A stretch of 64,000 nucleotides of DNA from Lingula anatina (Eukaryota > Brachiopoda > Lingulata > Lingulida > Lingulidae). Position numbers and translations under genes: made by a program. Location: the NCBI RefSeq assembly GCF_001039355.2, contig NW_019775940.1, positions 1 through 64,000 on the forward strand, in the 5' to 3' direction. Positions 36,729 to 51,000 of this stretch are shown here, in pieces (positions within the stretch are counted from its first letter, which is position 1; each line of letters opens with the position of its first letter). Below the pieces are notes generated by a model. It was not told the origin of the DNA, did not search any database, and worked only from the letters and a program-made list of their open reading frames with translations.

Positions 36729-39700
36729 TTACCTGGCTCCAGGTACAAGAGGTGCAGAGCGATCATTTGTAGCAGTTTTCTTCAATTTGACATTGGCGAA
36801 TGGATTGTTTCTGAAACAAACAGATAGGAAATTCTTACTTTAAAGTTTTTAATGTTGTTATTACTGATAGACACGTGTAAAGAAACTGTTGAAGAACAAA
36901 CTAGACATAAAGGATGGCACATAAACAGACACTGCACAAAGATATTAAAAGATACAAAATCAATGACATCTTTGCAGGAAAGGTGATTAAAAGAGTTTCT
37001 CTAGCTATAATAAAAAGATTTATGTCTTTCACTGTTCACCATCTGTTTTTTTTTCTGATGGCAACAGCATGGAGAAACAATGTATATAATATAATGCTAA
37101 CTGCACTGAAAAGGTGTGACTAAACTGGAATGTATGTAAAAAAATGGAACAATTTACCAAGAAAAACAGCTAAACTGATTGTACACTTTCACATAAATGG
37201 GTTTGAAGCACCAAGCCTTAAGGAAAATTTTACAACGGGAATCCAACTTCTCATACCATTGTTTAGTCCCGTCGGATGGATTGCTCATGTGATACTGTAT
37301 AAATAAAACCAGTTTGACACCAACATAAACTTAAAGTTTTGGAGTACAAAAGCTGGTAAAATTCAGAAAACACAGCAAAAAGGAAAAGGTTTAGAACACC
37401 TGTTATATCTCACTTCATGGGCTGTTTAAAAGTAAATATGTCACCAAATGATATAATTTGTCACAACATAAACTTCAATTACCAACTTTCATTTCCGAAA
37501 TAATGTTCAAGTGGTGATCATATGTGATAGTCCTCTGCTGAGAAATCTCCACCAAAACAATGGTTTTAAGTTGTGTGATAATCAGAAAAGACAGCAATGC
37601 TATAATGACACATTTACCTCCACAGTCAGACCCTGACACCAGAAGTTCCTTGATCAACACAACTTCAGGGACCTCACTGTTACACAAAATCACTCAAGAC
37701 TGAACATTTTTTCAACTTTAAGACCAAATTTGACCTAAGATAGATAGGTAGTAGTCCAGTTAAATTTAATATTTTGCCCTTTTTATTTAAGAAAAGAAAT
37801 GACTGACATTGCATACCAGATTTTTCAGGTTTTAAAGTTGAGACCAACTTTCAGTTTCAAGTTCCTTTGTGTAAACTGCCTAAGGACCTTTCTGACTCAT
37901 GTACCCTATACCAGAGATCAGCTGGACGAAAACATGATTTCTGTGCTAAAATTTTAGCTGTACAGAAATGTGCACAGAATTAGCCCGAGTAATAGTGAAT
38001 GTGAATATCTGGAAAAAAATCTTTCCATAACACTGGTAGACAGTAGGTAACAGGCAGAAGTGTAGCTATAGCTGCCTCCATCACCACAAGACATGAGGAC
38101 ACTTACAAGGAAATTTTTCTCACTTTCAAGTTTTCCATGTTATTTTTTCTACAAAAATTATCAGATTTTTTTTTTTTGCAAACCTACACACAAAGTTCAT
38201 CATGTAGTTTATTAACATTTAACTTCCAAAGGAACAACACTGAAAAAATCCACCCAGCTTTCTCAAGAAATTTTATAGAGGACTTCCAAATAGAAAAAAA
38301 AAGAACCTTAAATAACAAATTTCTTTACCTATTACATGCTTAATGTGGATCAGTATCTGAAATAATAATAGAATTCATGCAAGTGCTACTAGAATACAGT
38401 AAGTCAGTACTAGAGTTAATTATTTCATGAAGGGGTGGAATGTTGTTGGGGAGGTTGGGCACAGACATCAAGTGTAATAATAAAATTATCGTTTCAACAA
38501 GCTGGGAGTATATGGTCATACTAAGCTTAGTAGAATATGTCATGAAATGAGGGGGGTAGGGATTATGCATTCTTAATCATACATTAAAGGGGTGGGGGAG
38601 GGAAAGAACATTTGATTGCACTTATGGTTTATAATATCATGGAATGTTTATTATTTATTTTTTTAAAAATTCGCACAGTTCAAGTTTTCAAACCAGAATT
38701 GAGAATTACATCCTTTCCTTTCCTCCCTCTTTTCCAAACTAGAAATTGGTGTTTGAATTGAGATTTAATAAACATTCTGGGTCCAAAATATCACATAGTA
38801 AAGATAAAGTAATATTTCTGTTGCAGTGAAAAAACAATTTTTCAATTAAAATGGTGGGTCAGGTACTTTCAAGATTAAAATATCATCACTGCTTGAATGG
38901 CAGACAAAGATCTAAGGAGGAAGTAGTCCAAGTCAGGTTATGGATAATTAGGCCAATGCAGAGTTAGGATATGAGTGCATGAAGGTCAAACCAGACCAAA
39001 AAGTTTACAGAACTTCCATTTTACATTCTAATATCTTCTTAACTTGTCTTAATGATTTTGAAGATTTGGTGTGTACATCAGATCCATCAAAAAACGTGAA
39101 CAGCAGTTGAGCAAGGTGAAACTGATACTGTCACAGTGTAGTAACCTTACCATGCCATATATCATGGTGCTTTAAGTTCTCTACAGAAATACAACAAACA
39201 CCACCTGTTACTAGTCACTAACAAAACAAGTCCTTAATAAAACCAGAAATCTACATAACAAATCTAGACATACATATTATTATTAGAAATACAACAAAAT
39301 AAGTCTTACTTCTGGGAATCCTCATCACTGTAGTCTGCAGCGGGAGGGGAGTTATGGTGGCCGGCTCTCCCGTAGGGATCCTCCATGGCTGAGCTCCCCC
39401 TAGACGAAGACCTGTCACTCTGGCGATCCTGCGACATATGAGGGTTATTATAATACCTGGGTCGCCCTGGGCTGGCCCCCTGATGCTGGGAGTGGTAAGG
39501 AGAATGCCTGCTGTAACCATTAGGGTCATGGCTGGCTGGGGAGTAGCCACCAGGACGCTGAGGGTGACCTGGCTGTCCATTTGGATGGAGAGAGGAAGGA
39601 GGCGGAGGAGGAAGAGGTTGTTTGTGATTGTCTGCGATTGGTGGAGGTGGAGGGGGTGGCGGCCCTCCTGGGGTCAGTTGGCTGATGTCAGGGGTACTCT

Positions 39701-42700
39701 TGGCATGGAACTGGAAAAAATATGAAGCTAGGTTTTAAGGATTGGAACGCTGTTTTTTTTTTCCCAGCAAATTGATTTATGATTGTTGCACATGGAAAAG
39801 AAATATTCTTTTCAGTTTTGTTGCTCCATGTTGGCATTGTAAGCATAACTGTGCCATCATAGTGCAAGAATGTACAATATGAAATATGTTTATCAGAAAA
39901 AATAAATGAAGAATGTTGCTGAAAAAAAAAGACTGTGCATTATCACACTTCCATACCTGTCAAACAAATCAACCATGCTGTCAAATATCAAAGCTACTTT
40001 AAAGTATTTAAAACAGTAATACAAACTCTAGAACCAAGCAAAGTCACACAGATATTTGAATTATATTTCTACAATACATTTTCATGCAAAAATGAAGCCA
40101 GCAGAACCTGCAAAAACAAGAAGCAACTAAATAAATATTCATCAATGAATAAAACATTTCACATGCACATACACAACATGTTATTACTAAAAAAAGCAGT
40201 ACTATCCATAAAGCAAGCAGGGTAATGGAAATTTGTGTTGGGGAACCAGTGATATAGGGGGTCATGCCATAGAAACACTCAGTGCTGGGTTTCTTCTCAT
40301 AAGATATATACAAAGACACGTCACTCCAGCCAATGCATGCACAGTACCTGTGCTGTATCGTTGTTGTAAGAATCATTCCCACCACCAACGCCACTGCTCC
40401 CACCACTAACACTAGGACCGTATCCCCCATCATCATGTGTTCCGTTCACGCTGACTGCGCTTCTATTCTCCTGTTTCGGATGGTGGAGATGATGATCGTA
40501 ATAACTGTGCCTAGAGTTCACGGGCTGAATAGAGGGAGTCCCATCACCATAGTAAGAACCACTGTGTTGATGTTGATGATAAGCTTTAAGTCCAGTGTTT
40601 GTATTACTATGACTACTGTTGGAATGGTAGTTGTTTGATGGCCTGCTATTATGCATTGGTCCACCAGAGTAGCTTATATTGGCATCTCTATCATAGTCAT
40701 TTCCATGATTCTGGTGATGTGCCCGATGTCTATAGTAACCTCCTTGCTGCCCAAGTGGCACAACTGAGTATGTCTTGGTACCCATATGGGGTACAGCATA
40801 CCCCCCTTCCAACTGAGGTGGGTGGGCAGGTGGGGGAATGTCTGGTAACGGAGGGGGCAAAGGTTGTGGAGTTGATGGAGACTGATCTGATTCCTGCGGA
40901 AGCCCAGAAAGAAACACACACCATGTCAGATACAGCAGAAGCCAAATTACATTAATTTAAGAGTGAAAAGATTAGTCCACTTAATCAATAAAGTTAAAGG
41001 AAAAGCAGGATGGGATTAACTCCCAAATTCCCCAAAGCCCAACAATTCCCAAGAAATAAATTAGATTGTTAAAATTAGAAACACCAGTGGTTATGTCGAT
41101 CATTGTTCTGAAAATCAGCACCATACCATCATGCTCTTCCCTATGTAGCCATCTTCATATGGCTTAGGCATGGTTCTGCTGCGTGGATCTGGACTGACTC
41201 CAGAGTCACTGCCGTCAGATTCGTCTGCCAATAAGTCCCCCATACTGCGCACTCTCTGCATCATGGTTTTGCTGGTTGAAGATAGGGAAAACATGCGACA
41301 TTAAACTTTTCAGTCCACTGAAGAACTATAAAGCTTCAGAAAACTACCAGTCTAAATCAAAATTATTCTATGAGATGAAATCCATACGTTTAATTTGTTT
41401 AATTCTCTAGAATGGCATTGCACAAAAGGATAATTTAAACCAATCATTCAACAGAAGGGGTGAAATTTGAAGTAAATGCAAAAAAAAAAAAAAATTCACT
41501 TGTCAAAAACTAAATCCACCATTCAGCTGCATCAAACTGACAGCTTATGTCACAGACTGTTTTTTATAATAAAAGTTGCGTCTTAAGATCTAAATATTTG
41601 GAGCCAGAAGTGGTTTTAATCCACAAATGTTTCAAGAAAAAATGGTCACTAGGTGATGTATGTATGCATGCATGCACGCACACACAAATATAAAACGCCA
41701 TTTTTCTGCTGCTTAGATACTTACCTCCTGTTAGGTGCTCTGTTAACTTTCTCTGTAAAGGACACTGGGAACCAGCCCCGTCTAAAAAGTAAACCATAAC
41801 TCAAAAAGATGATCATATATAAATTTTAAATTAAAACTGCCAAAAATGTTTCTCTCAAAATATATTTTACTGTTGATAAATGCTTTACACTACATTACAA
41901 TATATTTCATTTGAATGGCCTAGAATTTATATATATTTTTAAATTTTTATCAGAAGCTGGAAAATACAGATCTAAATAATTTAAATTGTCTTTCTATTTG
42001 TACTAGTCTTCCTCATGGTGTGTAAATTAAGAAAACAATGAATTTCATCTCATTGTACTTAAAATAATAAACATTACTTAGATGCAACATCTGTTAAGTA
42101 TTTCTCATTTACTTCTCATTCATTGCCTCCACCTCTTTAATGAAAGGCTTAAGCACATAATTATGTATTTTTAACTGCACTCTTTACCTATCTGTCCTGG
42201 TATTCTCTCCATAGTGCCATCCCTTATTCTCCTCGCCTATCAGGACCACGATGTCCCCTTCAGTAAAGCTGAGCTGACTGTCTTGTTCTGCTACATGTGT
42301 AAACAGCGCTCTCACACAAGACAAGCCACTACCACCAGATGGAGGCAGTGACATCTCTCTGGGCAGTGTCATAGCTGTAAGGAATAAAACACTAAGAATT
42401 CTTCTGTTTTTTTAAACTTTCATTTATGCCATTTTAAAATTTATAAAAAACTACTTTATTTTACCATTTTAAATTTTATTAAACAACTACTATACACTAA
42501 CATTTGATGACTGTCATTAATATTGCAAGTGTAATTTTATATTTTTTCATAATAGCTTTCATTTATATTTTTAGATTCATCACATATTAAATACCTTACA
42601 CCAAATTTTGAAATAAAGGCCATGTTTAAAATAAGATGAAATGATTGTTATGTTCAGAATGCGTGACTGATAACTTCTGAACTGGCAACAAACATTTTTA

Positions 42701-44581
42701 TGAGCCTGCTTTGTGTATCAAAACTGACCATTTGTAGATCCCACTTGCTGTCAAATTATTATTATTATTAATATTATTATTATTATTACCTCCTCCATGA
42801 TATTGTCCAGTGAACTCTACAGAGGATGTTGGCCTTCCATTTGGCATCCTATTTTCATGACTGCCGGTGCTGTTGGCATCTGTCCCCTTTCTTCTACGTC
42901 CCATATCCTCTCCACTGTAAGAGCTCATGTCATCGCGCATGTCATATGTGTTACCATATGAATCCTGGGTAAAAAGTGAAAGATTTATATACATATATTT
43001 ATATAATGAATAAATAATATTAAAAATTCATTAAGAAACAACACTGAGTTTAAGTAAATACTATGGAGTCCTCCGACTTACAATCCTGCATATAAATTGT
43101 TGACACTATATCTTATATTAATTACCAGTATAACTCGGTATGTAACAAAGTTACATCATGAACCAATACTTGTGCCAATGAAGACTTCCCAGATTTATTT
43201 TATGATAGAAAATTTCTCTTGCCTGTCTTCCAAGTCTCGTCATGGCTTCTACTGGGGGAGGTAGGGTGCCAGGGTTTTTGCAGGCATTCTCCCACTCTGG
43301 GAGTCTGTGACTTAGCAAATCATGGGACTGAAACAGTGAGAATGTTTTGGTAAAAATGACTGGATTGTGATGTCAGTTCTATTCTTCTTCACCTTGTTCC
43401 TTAGATTGCTAAAGCAGGTTAAATATCGCTGTGAATTAATTTAGGAATGAATTGATGAATCAGAAACATTAGCCAAAAAATTGACATTTAGAAAGTTTCT
43501 GCACAAGATGCTGGAATCGATCCAAGGTAGGGAAATGAGACCAATATTTTGATTAACAAAGAAAAAATTCCATGAAGACAAACCATATTCCCCTGGCCAT
43601 AAACCCTGTTAAAAATAAACTAGATATTTTTCCTGAGCCAACACAAAACATCACAGAAAGGCTCTCATATCCAGAGTTTGTTCATTTCTTTTGTCTTGAG
43701 GGAATATTGCTAAGCTTTGCTAATAGACTTTTCTCGCTTGTACAGATCTTTTCTTGGAATGATTTTCCACTCAGAGAGAAAAGTGAAGCAAAATATAGTT
43801 ACTGTATCATAGAACCTATAGAAATCTCTCTCCCCTCCCCTCAAATTTATAATATACTTAAGTTAACAGCATATCTTTAAAAAATCTCAGCCATATTAAA
43901 AAACCAATTACTGCAAGTAATAGTTCAACTAAGAGATATTTCAAACTAGAACTTATGAGGAAAGCCAAGGAATGATATGAACCACACATCACATATTATC
44001 TAAATTGACATCTACAAAGCCTTGCATTAATTACCATAGTAATTGGGATGGCACACTTCTACATTCAAATGTTCAAATTTACATGATATTCATTACCCTT
44101 AGCTTTAGAACTGATGTATACCAGCTTTTTCATTTTCAAATATCCACATCAATAAAGCACTTACCTGATAAGCAAATAAACGTGAAAAATATCAATTTGA
44201 AAAACTGGCCAAAATATTCACCATCCACCTGGAGACTTACACCTGAAGCTGCTATATCACTTACTTGGTTGTGATGTGAGGAGAACCTCTTCATTACTGT
44301 GGAAATTCTGTCCAATATAAGACAGTATCTCTTCCTTTCTTCCAACAGAGCCTGAGATGAGGATTTTCATATGTAAGAAGCATATGTAATGTAAGAACCA
44401 TTGCAAATTTAAATCAATGTGCTTTTGCAGTAAAATTTATGGGTACTGTGTGTGCATTAAAAGATAAGTAAATCTTCAAAACATAGTAAACCCTATAGAT
44501 ACAAAGCTGTGGTATATTTCTTAAATTCAACTGTGCATTTTACCTATATCATGGAGAATGGATTGGGTGCTTAGTGATAGC

Positions 44582-44672
<91 letters not shown>

Positions 44673-44744
44673 CATAATAAAAATAAATAAACAAATAAAT
44701 AAGTAAGTAAAAATATACATTTTTTACAAAAGGAATCCTGCCCC

Positions 44745-44775
<31 letters not shown>

Positions 44776-45039
44776 AAGTGCTCTTTATAAAGTTGTGGTA
44801 AACTCAGTTGACCCCTATCGCTCCCAAAGTAAATGTTCTGATAGTATCTCTGGATTAAATGGTAAGTATACAGTAAAATGGAAATTAACTGAGCAACTGG
44901 CAGCCTGATAACACTGTCCAGCTTTTGAATATAAAGATAGGTAGTCTTGTGGAAACGACCATGGCATTTTTACACATTTGTAATTTTATATCTTCTAATA
45001 TTCTTGCTTTTACAGTCTGATGACCCTTAGTTTGCCCTA

Positions 45040-45076
<37 letters not shown>

Positions 45077-48000
45077 ACATATTAAACAGGAAAATTTAAA
45101 ATATCTTAAGTTTGTTTTGTAAAAGACTAGATTAATGTTTTGATACAGAATGCCAGATGATTTGCTCCAAAACTCAATGCTGTCTACTGTAATCTTGCTT
45201 GGGCCACCAAATTAAAACTTCTGATTAGCATTTGAAATGCTGTGTGTACCTTTAAAAGAGATGCTGGCAAATAAAACTCCACCCAGTCTGAGAGCCAGCC
45301 ACCAGTCCAAGGTAACTGACAAGTAGATTAAGTGACAAAGCAGTGGAAAAAAAGAGGGTCTTCAAAAGGTCACTTGTCTGCTCAGACTAAAGGACATTTC
45401 AGTGGTTCGTTTGGTTTATTTTCCCAATATCTATAGATTTTATCTGCAGACTAGCAGTTTTATAGGGTCCATTTATCCAAGTGACCAGTGAGCTAAAAAG
45501 TAGACTGAAAAGGGGCAGACTGCCTACCTGTTTGAAGCCAGAACTTCTGAAGTTTTCCAGCTTGATGCTTGTTTCTTGCACTGCATGCTTATACTAAAAA
45601 TATAAATTTTATCAATAGTTACAAGGTTGTTTAGCTTTTTAACAGTATTTTCTAACTTCAGTATCCCAATTCAATAAATTAGGCTGATTTAATTTCACTG
45701 CTGTAGTATACTGGCACTGACATAGAAGATGATGGTGCTTAATCTTTTATCATTATTAATATGAGTACTAGCACATACATTTGTAAGACTGTCTAAGGCT
45801 TCGTTCACATGCAATGTCTATTTTCTAAATTCTATTTTCTATTCGCGCTATCTTATGATCACGGTCTGTGCACTGAATATCCCGCCGCGTAATTACTGGC
45901 AGCGCGAGCCAGTTACTTATAGTAACTTATAGTAACTGGCTTGCGCTGCCAGTAATTACGCCGCGGGATATTCAGTGCACAGACCATGATCATAAGACAT
46001 ACCGAAAATAGAAAATAGAATTTAGAAAATAGACATTGCATGTGAACGAAGCCTAAGGTAAGATGAGGGTGCTATAAAGACAGAGTGGTTGATAAAAGTT
46101 GAAATGTAAGTATAACATAATGAAGTTTTGAATTTTCGTTCTTATGAAAGTGATGCACTTGAAAAAACAAAAAAACAAAAACAAACAAACAAACACGGAC
46201 ATTCCCATTAAGATTAATGATAATGCAAATGTAGGAAGGTCACTGAACATGGCAGTTTAACCAACCAGCATTAATCTTCTATATTAACTTTTCACAAGTC
46301 TCTTCTTGCTCATATAGGCTTCCATAATATATATAATTTTACCAATTTTAGTTGTAAGAAATGAATTACATCACAATAATAAGCATTGGTATAATCAAAG
46401 GAGTCTGTTCCTGTTTATGTCAATCTTTTCCATGTGCAATCACTGGAAGACCTCTGATATTAATTTCATTCCTTATGCCTAACTATATACATGTACTGTG
46501 TAATAAGCCTTTAGCATGTTAAACTGAATGCTGTCATGTTCTGTTGAATGTATTGGCTACATATCCTTTTTTTAATTCTGGAAGGATTGCCTCTCAGCAC
46601 ATCAAAACATATATATATAAGGGACAGGACAGTTGTTTACCAAATTTTAAAAAGCCGCCCTGGGTTTCAGAGATTGCTGGAAACTTCCTTATTATCAGCA
46701 TGCTTCTGCAGTCACTGGGAATTATACTAATAACAGAAGTGAGTAATCCAGTTTTCTGTGAACTTCAGGGCACAAAAAGACAGTTTATGTATCACATTAG
46801 CAACTAAAAATATGGTCTCCTTCAGTCAAACAACAGGCTTGATGGCGGAAGAGCTGACAATTAATATTGACTATCATACAATTCCCTTTACTACAATGCT
46901 CATCTCCACGAAAGAGTAAACATTTTGTTAATTTTCAGGATTTACATTGCTAAACATTGTTCACTCATACAGGTTTATATAAGACCCTAAAATAACAGCC
47001 CCATGCTGCTGGTGAAATGATTTTTGCTCATGGCATGAACAGAGGTATCTTTATCACGTATCAGCTTACAGATGTCTGATTAATGGGCTAATAAAGGACA
47101 TTGGCTACCAAGTGCAAACCTATACTTCTTGTACAAGACAAAACTGCACTGGATTTCTCACATGCATGACCATCTTAGGAAACAGTCCTTTTCATATATA
47201 CTACACTGTGCATGAGCTATGTCGCATGTCAAGCTTATGCGAGCTGCATTAGGCATACAGTCATGTACTTCTCAAGAGCAGGCTTTAATATCACAGCCTT
47301 AGTACCCGCTATCTTCTAATTATAGGCCATATATAAGTAATGCATGCAAGCAATGATCTATAAAAGAGCCTGTAACCTAATGGAGGTTACTGGTCTTCAG
47401 GAAATCAAATCTTAAGTTTTTGGGCAAGATATCTGGCTAATACTGGCATACTAAAAGTGAGATGAATTAAATTTCAATGCCTGTTATTTTTATTAAGTAT
47501 TTAACTTATGATAAAACAGTTAAATATTCCTCATAAAAATAATGTTATCACATGGATTGTCAAGGCAAGTGCTTGCTGATGGGTCATCATATCTTATTTC
47601 ATAGCACTTTGCTACTGAAACTGAACTGCTTATTAAGCATTATTTTAAACTCTTCACAGTACAAGTATAGGGAAATAATTGATTGGAGGACAAGCAAACA
47701 TCAACTGACTCAGTACATTTAAGCAGCTCAGGAAAAAAGATCAAAGTGCAAAAGTAGCTTATTAAACAATGTAGCCCTTCAAGGTAGCTGAAATATTGCT
47801 CCTGGTGTGGAAAGATAAGACTTAGTTTTATAATTGATGAGGAGCTTTAAAGAAAACAAGAGTATTTTTTGTGCATTAAATATACTGTATTATTTGACTT
47901 AACAAACCTTCAATATAAGTTAGAGTATGATAAATATTTCATAGATTAGAAATCCTTGAAATTACCCCCCCCCCCAAAAAAAAAGGGGGGGGGGGTAATG

Positions 48001-51000
48001 CAGTGTGATCATGCAACATGAAATATTGGTTTTTCACGTAAATTATTTTTCATCAATTACAACATAAATCTGATCTCACCTGGTTTTCTCTGGGATCAGC
48101 TATCCCCTTTCCTCTACTCTTCTTCTGGCATTTTTTAAGATTAATGCATGCCTTTTCATGTGGCTGCATCACCATCTTATGTGCTTGGCCATACTTTTTT
48201 TGTTCTGCCTACAATGTAACAAAATTTGATGAAAAATATTATTTTTATTGATTTTTATATGATTGAATTTGATTAAAACAGGAAACACATTAGAAACTAA
48301 AATATGAAGATTCAGAGTTTATATTACTGTCATAGGTGAAACCAGGTATGTAATATTATAAGCAATAATGTGATTTTATCTTCATTAAAAACGTGTTCTG
48401 TTTCTTCTATGATTTACAAAAAGTGGAATATTTGTCAACTATGCAGTTAGTTTTTTGTTTCCTTTACAAATTATTTATTTGTTCGAATTTGAGGTCTTTT
48501 TTTTCTCCAAAAAACATACATATTTACACTCACTCACCTGTAAAACTTTATTGTCCCCATCAATCTTACTTTCTAATGGTATCAACAGTTCTGTGTGAAA
48601 TGTTTTGATCTGGAAAACATAATGGTATATCCAACTTCAATCAGAATAATGGGCTATCACCTATTCAAAATTCACCTGCAAAACGTTACTATTATCCTTA
48701 ACCCTGTTGTTAACTTAAACTTTCTTCTTCATAATTTAATGACAAAATTAAATTATCCATATGGCATGTTGTTAAGTTAATATCATAACTATCAGTCATA
48801 AGTTAATACGATACGCAAGTGTTTTATGGCGCAGTTTCTTAGAACATAAAACACATGCAATTTAAAATCAAAGTGAATACAAAATAAGTAAAGTACCCTG
48901 AAGCAATGCAATTGCTGACCTTTGGAGTTATAAACCCAACACAGGGTTGAATCTTATCAAGTCTGGTTCCTTGTACAAACCAGAGTAAGACATGATATAG
49001 CATACTGCCTGATATGTACAATACTCTAAGTGAAGGTTTTGTTTGATAAAAAGGATACAATCACAACAAGTAAACTTGTCTCTGAATTATATCCAAACGA
49101 ATGAAAACCATTACAGTTTAATATAGGATGAAGATGTTTGGGATTCCTTAAAAGTTGATTATTGTTTGATTTTACCCAATCAATTAATGGGCTTATACCT
49201 AAAAGTAACCTCTTACTTAAACAGCTTAAAATAAAATATACAGACACAACACTTGCTGCCTCTAGTTAAACCCTCTATGTAAGTGATGTTCACTGTGTAT
49301 TGGTTATCTGCCCCCTCCCTCCACTCCAACACACACACACACACTGTACTCAATACATGATGTACATGGTTAAGTATAACTGCAGTGCTTTCACACAAAA
49401 GTTTCAGAGGTTACTTATTATTTTAAGGTTCTGAAGAGGCAATGGCATCCTGATAACAGAGGTGAGTTTTCAGAGTAGCTTTGAAATTCAAGCTGATCAC
49501 GCATAGCATGCGCTGAAAAAATGCCAACCTATGACATTATGTTTAGGTGCATGCAAGATTCTGGTCACAATAGCTGCAACAGCACTTCAACAATGAGATG
49601 CGAACTTTGTTTAGTCTAACTAGAATGTGTGCAATCTTGTTATTCTTTTTTCTCCTTCTGTGCACTGTAAACTTTTAATTTTTAAACCAGGATGCAGATT
49701 TAGCCTTGGCAGAGCCACTGAGAAAAAAAATGATTGAAGAAAATGTTTTTTCCTTTTAAAGGCCAGATCTAAAAGGTAGTGTCAGGACAAAATTTGCAAC
49801 ATCCTGGCTACCAACTCTTTAAAGGAAAAATACTTAAAACTGTAACAGAATGTACAGCTTGGAAAATTAATGATGACAAAAAATTGTAATATAGGAGATT
49901 GGGGACAGGGGAGAAAAATATTATCTCTCTTCTGACAAGTCATATCAAGTGGAATCCACAATGATATGAGCCATCTTAAAATGATATTGTATCAGGTACC
50001 CTGCAGGGGTGTGTATCACAGTTAGTATACTCACATTTTCTTCCACATCTTTCTGAATTTCCCTGTGTGTGTTTGCTATCTCTGCTAAGGCTGTGCCTGA
50101 AACAACACAAAGAACTCATATATACAAGTGTTACTTTTAAGCAGCCATTTGTTTTTTTCTTTTTTTAAAGAAAAATGTATCAGAAATTCTAACTTATATT
50201 CCAAATGAAATAATGCACAAAGAAAACAAAGAGGCAGATTTTACTTTTTGATTTCATTTTTCTAGTTTCTACAATTAAACAATTGCAGAACACTGACTTC
50301 ATCTATTCCCCACTATGTCCCCCACCCCCAACCCCATATTAAATGATTTCACATTAATAAACATAAACAGTGTTCTTACTAAACAATACAGCTATAGTAA
50401 TTCTCTATCTCAAAGGCAGTAATAATTCTACAGAGATATAAAACAGAACTGTTATGTATGGCATTTGTGGTGCAAGGGTACATTTAGATCTTATCTGCAT
50501 ATTCATAGCCCAGCCTGCTTGGTCAACAGACCTTCCCATGGGCCAGGTTCACATAAGAAATATATAGAATGAAGACTTGTCTGAACTTTAGCATTAAAAA
50601 AATTGTCTTTGTCTTCTATGACCTGAGATAAATCAGAGAAGAAGTCTTCTAATTAAGAAGTATTGGACATGTTTTATTATTCAATTTTTAATGTCCAATA
50701 TTTCAGACCAACAGTTGCTTTACTTAGTGAGCTACAGTGGGTTTGTTCTGTATGAAGTCTATATACCATAAGTAAACTTGTCTTCGATAAAATCAAAACT
50801 GACCATTTAAAGTCATTTTGTGATACCTAACACATGACTACTTATTGAACTATTTAACCATAGGAAAAAAAACTTGCAATTAAAATCTCTATATGTAGAT
50901 AGATATTTTTAATTTCGAACAAATGAAAAGAAGAGGGACTGCCAATAGTTACATTGGGTAGATTTCAAAGTGACACAATCAAGTATGTTGATAAAACACA

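Noticed and set aside
40333-40955. Plus-strand frames opposite BAIAP2 exon 40348-40893
   Set aside because: Shadows of the G+C-richer coding exon on the other strand.
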